Source: Lingula anatina (lineage: Eukaryota > Brachiopoda > Lingulata > Lingulida > Lingulidae). From it: a DNA stretch of 64,000 nt. Both the position numbers and the translations under genes were made by a program. Under the pieces are notes generated by a model. The model did not search any database. It was not told the origin of the DNA and saw only the letters and a program-made list of their open reading frames with translations. Location: assembly GCF_001039355.2 (NCBI RefSeq), contig NW_019776056.1, positions 13,127 through 77,126 of the forward strand. Direction: 5' to 3'. This document shows, piece after piece, positions 47,427 through 60,108 of this stretch; positions within the stretch are counted from its first letter, which is position 1, and the number at the start of each line of letters is the position of its first letter.

Positions 47427-50400
47427 ATGGCGCATACACCAGCAGGACAACAGATAGAGATACTTCAAGAGATCCTCGATTCTGTTCTGGAATCACCTGA
47501 TGCTCAGGTTCCTGTCAACCTTGAACTAGAAGTATGTATATTGAAACAGATACGCCTCATAAAATTATTTAAAATTGTCAATTTTTTGTCTTAAAGAGTA
47601 GCCCTACTAGAATTTTTTGTTGGTTATTTCAGTGTCTAGTGTAAAAAAAGCCATCTTTGCACCATCCTTTTCTCTGAATAAGAATTTGCTATGCCTGTAT
47701 ATCAGTTATTATATGTAGTCAATAAATTGTATACCCAATCTTCTCTGAAATAAATCATATTAAGTAAGTACTTAGTAATGCTACTTAACAATTATTTAAA
47801 TAGTGCCAGTCACCCAATGGATTGTCTTTAGGCCACACTTTTTTATTTTTATGGATGACAATCTCTGGGGATCACAAAATCGGTGCGAGCGGGCGAAAAA
47901 AAAAAAAAAGCAGTCCAAAAAAAAAAAAAAAAAATTCCTAAGAAAAGAAAAGTTATGTTTTCAGTACACAGCTGGAAACACTAATTTACCACAGATCTAG
48001 AAACACGTATCAAACTAACAACATGCCTTTATCCATGCTCTCAAAATATTAAAGCATTGTGAATAGGGCCTACTTTGTAGAAAGGTAAAATGTCATGAAT
48101 ATATATGCTGCATATTACCAAATCTATTTAAGGTTATTTCATGCATTCTGTTGGTATAGCAATCAATAAAACAAATATCAAATAAACAGCGTGTCTTTAT
48201 TTGTTCTCTCAGAAAATTAAAGCATTGTGAACATTTCACAGAATTGTTAAAAAAAATGAAGCAAAGATAGGCCTATGCTTCCTACTACCAAATCTAAAAA
48301 AGGTAATTTCGGACGATGCCATTTTGTCTACTTGGACTCACATGTAGCAGCCAACTACATTGGGTGGCCTGTCCGACCTTCAGTCCACCAAATACATTCT
48401 TGTCGACCCTTTTTTCACTACATAAAAACCTGGTATGTGCTGCTTTGGACTACCCTGAGTGTCAGAGCAACGTAAAAGCTAGCTTGCTAAATATACCTTG
48501 TGGTGGAGTCGCTTTTACTAGCACTGAAGACCAGCGGCCATGTTAGGTTTCCGTCAATCAAATAGAACTGCTCCAGTGAATCTGCAGTTGAATGTCATCA
48601 GACCAAAATAAAACGTAAAACAAATTTAATTCTGCTTTATTTAATTTTATTTGCTGTATTTAAGATGTAAAGTGAAAAAATAAATAATATTCTTCGGAAA
48701 GAAAAGATATATCCAATGTTTTTGTATTTTTTGCTTATCAAAGAACATTTAGTCCTGAGATATACACGTGCACAATACATGTGCTTGCCATGTGCCAAAT
48801 TTGACAGCTACACTGTATGCCCGATATAAGGGCTGCACAATGGCTACACGAAAATAAGTTTTTACAGCAGAATGTTGCTTGTATTGTGGCACTGACCTTC
48901 GACTGCAAGATATTTTCAATTCAAACTTCTAACTCCGCGTCAGGCACTTTATTTGCTTCTTGTCTCGCCTACACGAGACTTCAGCGCAAGGTGGGAAAGG
49001 CAGCTCCAGGCTGCCAAACCTGTGACGTACGAGACTTATGACTTCCAAATATGGATCCAGGCGGACACAGCTGTTACGTGTGACTTTCAAATATGGAAGC
49101 GCCCCAGGCAGAATTTTGAAGAAGAACGCCCCCGAGTTGCTGCTGTTCGCTAGAGCCTGGTATTGCTACTATGGGTTATATATGAAATCAAGATCGAGCT
49201 GGCAATACCAGAATCTAGAGCCTAGGGTACTTTGGACAGAATGTAACTGAAATTTTCCGGGCGATGATCGCTGATGATTTTTTTTTTTTTTTTTTTTTTT
49301 GAGAAGGGACGAAAATTGGTGCGCGCGCAGGATGTCATCCATAAATATAAAAAAGTGTGGCCTTAGTTAAAACAATAATGTTGTCTTATACTTTCATATG
49401 GTGATTGAGCATTACTGTTTAAAATTAATAATTTTATATTTATTAGAATCAATACCATATTAATATATTGTTAAATTTGTATTTTATAGCAACAAAGGAC
49501 TGATGGAAATATGTTGCCTGTTGAAAATGTTGACATGGGACATGATATTGGAATAGTTGGCTTTGGGCATGTAAAGGCACAACTAGTTGCAGGCCCTGAG
49601 CATCAGCTGATTAAAGTTCGGGTTAGTATTTTAACACCATTGTTCAAGTTTTGCATCATAACAAAGTTTTTTGAGCCATTATTCTATAAACACCTGAAGT
49701 GATGTGTCTGAGATACTTCACTATAGTCTTTGGCTCCGATCACTCCGAGCGCAGCCGAGAATTAATTACAGCTTTGGAAGAAACTGGCTCGCGCTGCCAG
49801 TAATTACGCCGCGGGGTATTCAGGGCACAGACCATGATCACAAGATACCGCAAATAAAAAATAGACTTTTAGAAAATAGATTTTGAATTGAGCCTTTGGT
49901 ACTTGTACTAAGAGAGCATTCACATCGAGAAGAGACAAGGTCTAACAAGGCCGAGACCTAAATATGACGGACCTACTTGAAAGGAAAACTGCACAATCTT
50001 TTAATGGTCTCTCAGTGAATGTTAATTATATGCCAAGACTTCTCAAAAAAGAATGCGTAAGATTGAGCACTAGCATAACTTAGGGACAGAATGCATTCTT
50101 TAAAAAGGATGTTATTCTAATACATGTTTGCTTTACACTTAGATGTACATCTCTGGATGTTGTAAAATTGATGCTGGTGCATTTTTCTTTTTCAGGTCAC
50201 TTCCAAAAAATTGCGCCTTTTCTTTGCAAAAACATTTGTCGCATATCAGGGGGAATTAGTCCATAGCTGTGTCTTCATGATGGCAGATTCCAGCATGATC
50301 TTTTTCTTCTATCCTGCCATGCTCGGTAAGTGATTTATTTTCAGCAGTGCTTCAGGCAAATAAAATTTGGAATTAAATACAAGACCATCAACTGTATAAA

Positions 50401-53400
50401 TGTCACCTCTTGCCATTAATTTAGATCCCATATTCTTGATATTGAACATTTTCTTGTTGTATGTACAGCTAATTAAAGTTAAATGTAATGTGAGCATACA
50501 TTGTAGATTCCCTTCCATAAAATGTTGAAAAAATCCGTTCAAAATAGCATAAAGTGCACTAAAATTGCACCTTGATTTTAAATATTTTTACAGAGGAGCA
50601 TGCCCCTCAAAACTCCCCCTAGTTTTGCCAGGATCCCAAATTGCCCCGCCACCTCACAGACCTTGAAACCCGGGGGAAACACTACAGTGATCATCTTGGT
50701 TTTTCTTTCAGCTTCATCCTGGGAAAGTGCTGAGGTTTGGCGCTCTCACATGGGCAGTGTTCAAAGTCTCATGCAAGTTATAACCTCATTTTGGAGGAGG
50801 CTAGCCAACCTGCATGGAAAGGGAATCAGCCCTGGCCCTGTAGAATGTGTGTAAATGCATATAAGTTTGCCAAAATTGCCACACTAGTTTAGAGAAATAG
50901 TACTAAGAAATAAACAGATTTGTTACTTTTTGTATTTTTTACAATAGATGATCCTTGTCTGAGGTTCAAGTCATTTACAATGTTCATATCTGAATTGTAT
51001 AAAAGAACCCACAAGTACATTAAAATTCTGTATCTCATATCAGTTACTATTACTGTATTTACAGAAGAATTACACAAAAAAGCAAAGTTAATGAATAGAA
51101 TGCTTCTTTTAAGTTGCGAATGACAACATTCTTCCTCTCCAAATGCAGATTTTATGATAAAGCATGTTTGATATAATAACGATAATAATTATTATATTGA
51201 TACCTGTGTGATACTAAAATATTATTTTACATCCATCAAATGTTTCCAGTGGCTGATATTGTGATCAATAAAAGTGGAGAAAATAGTGTGAGGTTCATCA
51301 ATATGAAAAAACTTACCAACTTCTCAGCAAGCAAAGCAAGTCAAGATATTGAAGATTGTGCCAAGGTCATGCTTCAGCTGCTGTTGCCATGTCACTTCAC
51401 TACTTGGCCCCTAACACGTTCAGACTGGAAGAAATGTAAAGAAAACTTGGTAGGCACTAGGGTTGTGTATTGTGACAAGCTTGCACTTCATGACTTTTTT
51501 TTGGGAAAAGTTTAATATTTCGCCGACATCTCAACCTGTTATCTTCATAACACTCACCATAATTCTGTCACTATCTACTGTAACTGTAACAGATTTTATA
51601 AACCTTGGCTTTTGGGTTGCATGTGGCTCAAAACCATGTTTTAATGTTTGGCAGGTGGCAAGGGTTTTTCAATATATTTTTATACACAAGTTATGAAAAG
51701 AAAAGTTTTGTAGGTGCCACAAAATATAATTTAGTAAAATCAATTGCATGGGATATATTTTTTTTTTAAATTTCACTGTAGCCGCCACAACTTGTGGACA
51801 CTCTGTGTCTTGCTGCTAATGGGGAGAAGTCTGCTGAACACATTTGGATGTTATGTGGACAGGCTGAGAAACGTTTGAGTGAACATGGAGTGCAGTGTAC
51901 AGGTGAGCAGGACGGGGGAAAATATCTGTTTATGGGATTAACAGAAAAAGCCTTGTCTGAGACAAATAAAAGGCAATATGTAGAGCACCTAAAATTGTGA
52001 TGTTACTGCCTGAAGAGGTGATGAACTGTTATTGTCGCCATTGTTCAACCTTTTTTTTTTTCACCAACATAAAGGAACAAAAAATAAGAGCTTAAAATTT
52101 ATTTTTATCTATTTATTTATTTATTTATTTTTAATTTTCTTTTATTTTTATTTTTTTTTATTTTCTTTTTTTTTATCGGTGGGGGAGGCAAGTGATTATA
52201 AGTTTATCAATATTTTGGCCAGTAAAAATGGTAGAGAAATTGAAAAAAATTATTTTTGGAAATAATTATTGAAGGAACTATACTTTTATCTATTTTTAAT
52301 AGTCACTCAGACTATAAATGAACGAAAATGAATTAGTTTGTCCTAAAAAATATTTTAATGCCTAGAAATTTAATTTAAAAGAAAAGTCCTGAAAACAATC
52401 GGCACATTGAATAGCTCGCTTTTGAGAGTAGCTAAATGTGATGAATTTTGAATTTTTGTCACAGTGAAAGAAAGTAAGACATTTTAAATTTGTACCTTGA
52501 AACCAAACTATAGTAATTCATTTATTTTATTATTTTATTAGATGCAAACCCAACTGCTGTTGCTGATGACAGATGTTTGGCTCAACCTGTCTTAGTTTCT
52601 GACAATGAAGAATACCCAGCTATAGGTAATACCAGAAGAAGTTCATCTTGCTTTCCTCTCACTAGCCAATCTAGAAACATGATCAATTTAAGTCATAAAA
52701 TTTCCAAAAAAGTTAAAAGGGACCCTGTTGCGTAGCAAATATTGAGAGAAGGCTATGAAGTTAAATTGTGAATTATTATTATCACAGTGAAAAAAAGTGG
52801 GGCATTTGAAATCTATTACTAATAACCGTACTTCAATTTTTATTCATTTATATTTTATTACTTTATTAGATACAAGTACCATTGCTGTTGCTGATGACAG
52901 ATGTTTGACTCCACCTGTATTGGTTTCTGGCAATCAAGAAACACCTGCCAAAGGTAATACCAGAAAAAGTTCATCTTGCATTCCTCTCACTAGCCCATCT
53001 AGAAACATGATCAATTTAAGGGGCAAATAAAATTTGTTCCCACCATTTGGTAATTGCTGATGTTTTTGAAGTAGGTCAGATGTAAAAATGTCCAATCTCA
53101 GACATATTTTCCTGGTGTCGGATGTAAATTTCTCTTATTTTCTAAACCAGTACACAGTGCTCTTTTCCATATGATATAACGGGGCACTGAAAAACTCATG
53201 TTTTTAAAATTAACGTAGTACTCTAAAAACAAGTTATCAATGTTATCTGTTCTTATCCGCAAATATTTCAGTAGCTCCTTGAAATTTAATTTCTAAAAAG
53301 TTGATAGGGATCCTGTCAGCACAATTTTGAGAGTAGCTTAGAGTGATAATTTTCACAATTATCATCATGCTGAAAAAAGTGGGGTATTTGACATTTGTTA

Positions 53401-53914
53401 ATTATAATCACACTTTATTGTACCACCAGCATTGGCGCTGGCGGTACACCTGGTTTTAGTCCTATCAGGATCGTTCCGCCGGCATGTTACCATCACTGCT
53501 TCTCCTCTGATCCTCTAGTTTCTTATTCATTTGGGATTCATGATGTTGCACATATAAGCTCCTGCAATGGGAAGTGATCTGTCGAACATCAATTTCAATA
53601 AGGATCAAAGTTCTATTGGTAATAAAAAAATTTAAGTATTGATACTGTTTGTACCTTCAAAGTGTTCTTAGCAATTCTTTGGTGAAAGTACACTGAATAT
53701 TGGAAAGCACCAATGACTACCTTAGTCACTATCATAGTGTGCTAATTGTCATTGTTTGGAAATCTGCAAGATGTGCTCACAAACATTTCCCTTTTCAGCA
53801 GAAAGTCATAGTATGACAAAGCAGAACATAGGAGCTGACAGCAGCATGAGTTATGATCTCAATGACCAAGTGGACAGGGTGGACAGGGAGGCTATTAGCC
53901 TGAACCCTCAGCAG
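47427..53914 (+). CDS. Unrecognised multi-exon gene (at least nine coding exons), 3' end not found
   Basis: GT-AG bounded, phase-compatible exons: 47427-47531 (ATG in GCAGCATGG), 49490-49621, 50196-50325, 50712-50846 (least certain; donor GAAT/GTGTGT), 51250-51449, 51782-51902, 52542-52625, 52870-52953 and 53799-53914. The total is 369 codons without a stop. The start MAHTPAGQQIEILQEIL follows an acceptor-like TTTTTCCAG, so a 5' untranslated exon is likely. I recognise no domain. Features seen are an amphipathic N-terminal helix, a segment with GHDIGIVGFGHVKAQLV and KKLRLFFAKTFVAYQGELV, a Cys-bearing helical part (AKVMLQLLLPCHFTTWPL), and an acidic Ser-rich C-terminal region with two copies of an AVADDRCL...PVLVS exon. 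It has no signal peptide or membrane segment, so it is probably intracellular. Further exons should lie beyond 53914, where Helitron-like DNA and a LINE sit. An alternative end is read-through of the exon at 51782 to a stop at 51998. Confidence 0.6.
47831..47900 (-). repeat. Short interspersed repeat family C, copy 2 (inverted)
   Basis: GGCCACACTTTTTTATTTTT, ATGGATGACAATC and AAATCGGTGCGAGCG match the reverse complement of the copies at 43934 and 49308 with some changes. A-rich tracts follow at 47896-47934. Confidence 0.5.
49308..49366 (+). repeat. Short interspersed repeat family C, copy 3
   Basis: CGAAAATTGGTGCGCGCGCA, GGATGTCATCCATAAA and AAAAAGTGTGGCCTTAG follow a T-run. It lies in the first intron of the unrecognised gene. 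Confidence 0.6.
52424..53418 (+). repeat. Tandem segmental duplication containing an 84-base exon
   Basis: Two units about 325 bases apart carry an intron stretch with CACAGTGAAA.AAAGT, an 84-base exon (52542-52625 and 52870-52953), the same donor context GTAATACCAGAA, and TCTAGAAACATGATCAATTT downstream. A third, partial unit (about 53281-53418) has the intron part (GAGAGTAGCTTAGAGTG and TGAAAAAAGTGGGGTATTTG) but no clear exon. The exon is symmetric (phase 1-1), so duplication does not shift the frame. Confidence 0.8.
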
Positions 53915-54014
53915 GTATGATGTATTTGTAGTGTTTGGTGGAATGCATTGCTCTAGGATTTAATACTGTTTCATTTTATTTATTTATTTTTTGATTGATT
54001 GATTTGTTTTTTTT

Positions 54015-54567
54015 TATGTACAGACACAGATGCGTCTGTACATATAGCCGTCATCTGCGTCTGTCGTCGCCGTCCCCGTGCACTTTTACCGATAACACGA
54101 TAAGTGGAAAACTGTTTTTTCTTTTGGTTTGAAACTTACAGAACTGATGAATATTCATAATACGCAGGTCAAGTTCGAAAATCAGCATGATCGGGTCACT
54201 TTTAGGGAATTAATGCTGTTTTTTCACTTTTTTCAGCATATATGCAGCACCGATAACACAATAAGTGGAAAACCATTTTACCTTTTGGCTTGAAACTTAC
54301 AGAACTGATGAATATTCATAATACGCAGGTCAAGTTCCAAAATCAGCATGATTGGGTCACTTTTAGGGAATTTATGCTGTTTTTATGTACAGACACAGAT
54401 GTGTCTGTACATATAGCCGTCACCTGCGTCTGTCGTCACCGTCGCCGTCGTCGCCGTGCACTCAGTGATAACACGATTAGTGGAATACCGTTTTACATTT
54501 TATATTCAAATTTACAGAACTGATGAATATTCATAATACGCAGGTCAAGTTCGAAAATCAGCATGAT
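54015..54567 (+). mobile_element. Helitron-like tandem-unit element, 5' portion
   Basis: A near-palindrome at 54015-54044 and another at 54384-54413 are each followed by ATAGCCGTCA.CTGCGTCTGT and GTGCAC, then units with GGCTTGAAACTTACAGAACT and GGTCAAGTTC.AAAATCAGC. The second palindrome appears inside a unit, so one element is nested in, or was copied into, another. The stretch is cut at about 54567 by the LINE. Confidence 0.65.
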
Positions 54568-56949
54568 CAGCATTCTACTTGCCTCGGGAGTTTCCATGCA
54601 TTTTCATCACAGGCGTTTATATTCACCCCAAGGCGGATAATATACATGCTATTAGGACTTTGTCATCAGTCATTTTGTCAAAGGAAAACTCCCTTCCAGA
54701 CTCAGTTTCCATTATCCTAGGTGATTTTAATAAGGCTAACCTGAAATCAGCTCTATCAAACTACCGCCAATACATTACATTCCCCACAAGGGGCAATAAC
54801 GTACTGGACTATTGTTATTGTGCGACGAAGAATGCCTACAAAGCAATTAAGCGATCGAGCCTTGGAAATTCGGACCACTGCACTGTATTACTGATACCTG
54901 TCTACAGAACTGCATTGAAAAGTGCGAAACCATTATCCCGAAACGTGAAATCCTTCTCAAAGTCTGCCACAGACAGCTTGCATGATTGCTTCGAATCCAC
55001 TGATTGGGCAGCCCTTAAATCGGACAACAGCATCCATGACTTCACTCTAGTGGTAACTGAATACATCAAGTTTTGTGAAGAGATCTGCATTCCTTCTAGG
55101 ACTATTAAGCAATACCCGAACACTAAACTGTGGGTTGACAAGAACATAAAGAATCTTATAAAAGCTAAAGACCAAGCGTACCGTGAGAAAGAAACAGATG
55201 TTGCAGCATATCATAAAACAAAATTGGACCTAAAAACTGCCATCAAAAAAGCAAAGAAAAAGATGAATTCAAAAATCGAACAGAAATTCCAGTCCAATAG
55301 TGCAAAGGATCTCTGGGACAATATCGCTCTTGTCACACAGTATAAAGGGTCCAGACGTGCCGTTGATACAGAGGACTCCACACTCCCTAAGAAGTTGAAT
55401 GAGTTTTATTCTCGTTTTGATAGGACCAACCACACTCAGGTCCACACACCAACCCAAGGGGAGCGCGTGCCGCCATTTACTATTCAATCATGGCAAGTCA
55501 AGTGTTATTTCTCGGCTTTAAACACCAGGAAAGCTCCAGGCCCTGACAGTATAACATCACGACTTTTAAAGGAATGCGCAGCCCAGCTTTCAGATGTGTT
55601 CGCAGATATTCAACTGGTCAATTGAAATGTGCAGAGTGCCTGAAATATAGAAGACAGCAACCATCACACCTATGCCAAAAAGTAAAACTGTAGAGAATTC
55701 AAATGATCTCCGTCCTGTTGCTTTGACACCGGTGCCTATGAAGATATTCAAAAAACTTGTTTTGTCTTTTATTAAAACTTTAGTGCCAAATAGCTTTGAT
55801 CCACTCCAATTTGCCTACCGCAGTAACAGAAGTGTAGACGATGCTCTTTCTATGTGTTTACACAAAGTTCTTGAACATCTAGATTGTAAAAATGCCTATG
55901 TTAGAATTTTATTTGTTGACTATAGCTCAGCATTTAATACTATCGTACCAAGCAAATTGTATTTTAAACTTTTGGCTGATCTTAATTTTCCACCAGCACT
56001 CTGCGATTGGATTTTAGATTTTCTTTTAAATAGAAAACAGTCAGTAAAAGTCGGTTTTAACTTCTCAGACACTAGTTTAAAACACTGGCACACCCCAGGG
56101 CTGCGTCTTATCACCTTGTTTATATACGTTATTCACCCACGACTGTGTGGCGAGGGAGGAAAATACATTTTTAATGAAGTTTGCCGATGACACAACTTTA
56201 GTCGGCTTGATACACCATAATGATGAGAGGTCATACAGGCAGTCGGTTACAAGTTTAGTAAATTGGTGCACAGACAATGACTTGATATTAAATGTGAGCA
56301 AAACAAAAGAAATGATCATAGACTTCAGAAGAAATCAGACAAGTAAAAATCCCTTGGAAGTTAACGGTAAAGCGGTCGAACAGGTTTCTAATTATAAATT
56401 ACTAGGGGTTCAGCTGAATAATAGGTTAACCTGGGGCGATAACATCACGAAGCTATTGAAAAAGGCACGTCAACGAATGTATTTCTTAAGGAAATTGAAA
56501 GCTTTTACCAGAAATGTGTTTATTCTAACGAACTTTTACAGGTGTGTTTTAGAGAGTATTTTAACTTATTCAGTAACTGTTTGGTATGGACGTGCAACTG
56601 TGGAGGAGAGGAACAAGTTGGAAAAGATCGTCGAAACTGCAGAGATTGTAATTGGCACAGATCTAACTCCCGTCCATGCTATATATCTAGACAGGACTAA
56701 AAAGAAAACATTATCAATAATGACAGACAGTTCCCATCCAGCCCATACCCTTTTTAAATTTTTACCTAGCAATTCGAGACTCTTAGCTTTTAAGGGTAGT
56801 AAGCGATTTTTAAATAGCTTTTATCCTTCGGCAGTAACTATTTTTAACTCTAACATATAATTTTAATTTTCATTCTTTATATTTCAATGGCGCTACTACA
56901 GGGCAAAAGATTCCCGATTTTATACATTTGTATTTTATTGGCTTAATAA

Positions 56950-56988
<39 letters not shown>

Positions 56989-56990
56989 AC
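54568..56990 (+). mobile_element. 5'-truncated CR1/Rex1-like LINE, frameshifted
   Basis: It starts inside the endonuclease domain (FYLPREFPCIFITGVYI, then ILGDFNKANLK and LGNSDHCTVLLIP). The linker between endonuclease and reverse transcriptase follows (54579-55625), with KAPGPDSI at about 55530. A frameshift lies near 55610. The reverse transcriptase continues at 55672-56190 (NDLRPVALTPVPMK, FVDYSSAFNTI, then a damaged QGC block) and, after another shift near 56100, at 56147-56860 (MKFADDTTLVGLI). The C-terminus FLPSNSRLLAFKGSKRFLNS precedes an (ATT)n tail at about 56948-56987, typical of CR1-group elements. With two frame breaks and no 5' end it is inactive. Confidence 0.85.
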
Positions 56991-57099
56991 ACTCATTTAT
57001 ACCCCAAAAGATGTATGATTGCCGCGCTCTGCCTAATGTAACAATAAATGTATAAAGCCAATGGGCACTTTTATAGCTATTGTTGGTTCTCAACCTGAA

Positions 57100-58330
57100 T
57101 TTTTATGTACACACATAGATGCGCCTGTACATATAGCCATCACATGCGTCTGTCGTTGCCGTAATCGCCGTGCCCTTTCACCACCGATAACACAATAAGT
57201 GGAAAACCATTTAACCTTTTGGCTTGAAACTTACAGAACTGATGGATATTCATAATTAGCAGGTCGAGTTCGAAAATCAGCATGATCATACCATTTTTTC
57301 CAAAGATTGATGTTGTTGGCTTGTTTTTTCAGCATCTATGAAACGCCGAGAACACAATAAGTGGAAAACCGTTTTACTTTTTGGCTTGAGACTTACAGCA
57401 CTGATGAATATTCATAATACGCAGGTTGAGTTCGAAAATCAGCATTATTGAGGACTTTTTTAAGTAATGCTGTTTTTTTCACTTTTTTCAGCATATATGC
57501 AACACTGATAACATATTTCAAGGAAAACGGATAGGTCTATTGTCTTGCAACTCACAGGAGTAATCATTCTGACGAATATACAGATCAAGTCCGAAGATAT
57601 CCTGTTAAGCATTATGTAATATCACATAAACGTTGAAGAAACCCCTATTTTGGACACTGCTGCCAGGATGACCATTAAGGGAAAACCAAGTTACTTATGA
57701 CTCTCAAATTTACTGAAAATATTTATGGGGGTGCAGTGCAGCTTGTGTTAGAAAATCAGCGTGATTGCTATCTGTTTTGGAAGCAATGCAATCCTTTATG
57801 AAATTTTCATTTTTTCACATAGTCCGTGGTGTTATATAGATAGTCACTGGTCAGTCTGTAATTGTCTCTTAGGTAATCACTAGCTAAGTTCAGAGCCATT
57901 AAGTCACTTGTCCAATTAACTTTCAAGAGGCCATTAAATGAGATCACATAAAACACACGTTGAGGTTTCCCTGTAAACTCTTATAGGTTTAGCTATTTGC
58001 TAGCTACAGTTTGTGAAAGTCTAAAATTAACAGTGTCGCATGATTAGGAATCAGAGATAATTATACAGGTAAATGTTGTGTAATTTTGAAAATAAGTTAA
58101 AAACAAAAACATATTTTGTGTAATGTGCCTTATTATCCTTAAACTCAGTGGGTTATTCATATCATGTTTATACAGCTAGATTAAAAGTATGAAAAGCAGC
58201 TTTACTGGAATATTTTTTGTTATGTTTCCTTTTTGATTTTTTTATTATGTGAATTTGAACTCTCATGGTCCTGAAAATGTACTTTTATTGACCATGTTAT
58301 TTGTTGTGCATGATGAAAATTCAGTGAACT
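57100..58330 (+). mobile_element. Helitron-like tandem-unit element with its 3' flank
   Basis: A diverged palindrome at 57104-57133 is followed by ATAGCCATCACATGCGTCTG and about two and a half units of roughly 160 bases (GGCTTGA.ACTTACAG near 57219 and 57383). A unique 3' flank (57560-58330) follows, with blocks shared with 12170-12930 and 33660-33780, for example GTTAAGCATTATGTAATAT and GATAATTATACAGGTAAATG. The 3' terminal hairpin is missing; similarity stops at GAAAATTCAGTG (about 58327). Confidence 0.6.
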
Positions 58331-60108
58331 CCTGGTTTGTCATTGTCATTTTGAACCGTGGTTGCTCTTCAATTTTGCAACCGTGCATACTAATGACTGC
58401 ACTTTGACACCTACCCAACTCCCTCCAATCGTGCGAGCTTTCTCTTTTATAAAACAAACGAGACTCAGAAACTACAAAAAGCACAAATAATCAGATGCAG
58501 TTTACCAGAACTCGAACCCTTTTCCTATTAACTGGCTTTGCCAAGGTCAGAGGGGCCACAGAAGCACTGGTATAATCATGATTTAAATAAATTTTCTTTC
58601 TTCTCAATGAGAAAGCCGGCTTCAGTACTTTACTTTATTGCGATGGATAGTCTGGGCACCGGGCATCAATCCCCAAGGATAATTTTACAGTCGCATTGTT
58701 ACGATTTCTTAAGATGGCGATTCCAATGAGTGACGGGTCATGGAGAACATTTACTATTTCTAGTGGTAAATTTGTTTTTTTCGCGAAAATTCTGGATTAG
58801 ATACAGCTCGATGTGTAAATCGCCCCCGAATTCACCGGTAGATCACACGTATTCAAGGCTTGTATAAGTACGCTCTTTAAAGTATCAGACGCAACACCGC
58901 TCTTGCCTAGTACACAATGTGATAGTGATGATTTGCTAATTGCGAAGCTGGGCAGACTGGTCAATTTGTCTCATTTTGTCTCTTATTTGTGGTGACAATT
59001 TGTCTCTTTTTTTGTGGTGATTAACTAAGCCACGCATCCCCAAGTTCAAGTGTAAAAAGGAGTCTCTTTATCCCCCTCAGACCACGACATGCAAGTCGTG
59101 TAGAGGGTGTGGACTGCAGGTCGAACATAAGGTGTAAGCAGCATATAGCTTGTAATATCTCATGTGACAGTATGCATGCTTGTTTCATAATTGCACCGTT
59201 TGAAAAATACACTTTTAGGGGTGATTGCATTCCTCGAACAAACGCGCGTCACAGCGTAAGCGGGAGTAAAAATAGAAAAGTAAGTAAAACCATAAATTGA
59301 TGAAGATACTTTTTATACACATAATTAATGCACACTGACGGGTTATTGGTAAATGAATATAGCGCTAATGATTGAAACATCGTGAATATCTTAAAAAATT
59401 CTCATTAAAAGAATATCTTAAAAATGCATCTTACAAAAATCTGATTATAATTATATAATTATACATTCAGATAATACAACAAATCAAAAGAAATGAGACT
59501 AGTTATCATAAAATATCAGTAACGGAAATTACCAGGAAAATTTGTGTTACATTTTAATGTAAAAGGTTCTAAAAGACAATTATATAAATTATAAAATGTT
59601 CATCAATAAAACTGTTATATTAAACATATATATATATATAATATGTACCAATGAAATTGTTCTTTCAAACAACAGATAATTCCAACTACGTATTAACATT
59701 CATTTTTACAGAGAGCAATTTTACGGATTACGTACATGCATATAGTATCTATATTCGAATCATGACTATTTTTAAAAATAAATTTGTTATTTTTTTAACG
59801 TCTTCTTTTCGTCAAACCCACAGCTTCGCCGGGTTTTTTTCACATTTCAGTTAATTGAAAGAAGCGTCAACCAAAGTATTCAGATAAGTCACAAATTTTT
59901 TTTTTCAATTGCAACAATGCAGTCTTACATTCAGACCAGCTTACACAGCCTCTAGTCCTACATTTACAAAACTACATGTAAAAAGCTGAATGAGGCTTTA
60001 AAGTTAAAACACGTCAAATCGGAAATAAAAGGGATATTCTACAATTTAAACGAAATATTTCAGAAAATACACATCCTTTTTTATGTACATCAATTGTTTA
60101 TATTTATT
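58331..60108. other. Non-coding stretch; possible SINE head near 58500-58560 (minus)
   Basis: No gene seen. On the minus strand GGGTTCGAGTTCTGG near 58505-58520 is a strong B-box match, with a TGGCAAAGCCAG A-box-like word upstream. This may be a SINE head or a decayed tRNA. 59640-60108 is likely the 3' untranslated region of the receptor gene. Confidence 0.35.

Noticed and set aside
51794-52000. Read-through of the exon at 51782 as the gene's last exon
   Set aside because: A good donor (ACAG/GTGAGC) and three later exons in compatible phase favour splicing; read-through kept only as an alternative.
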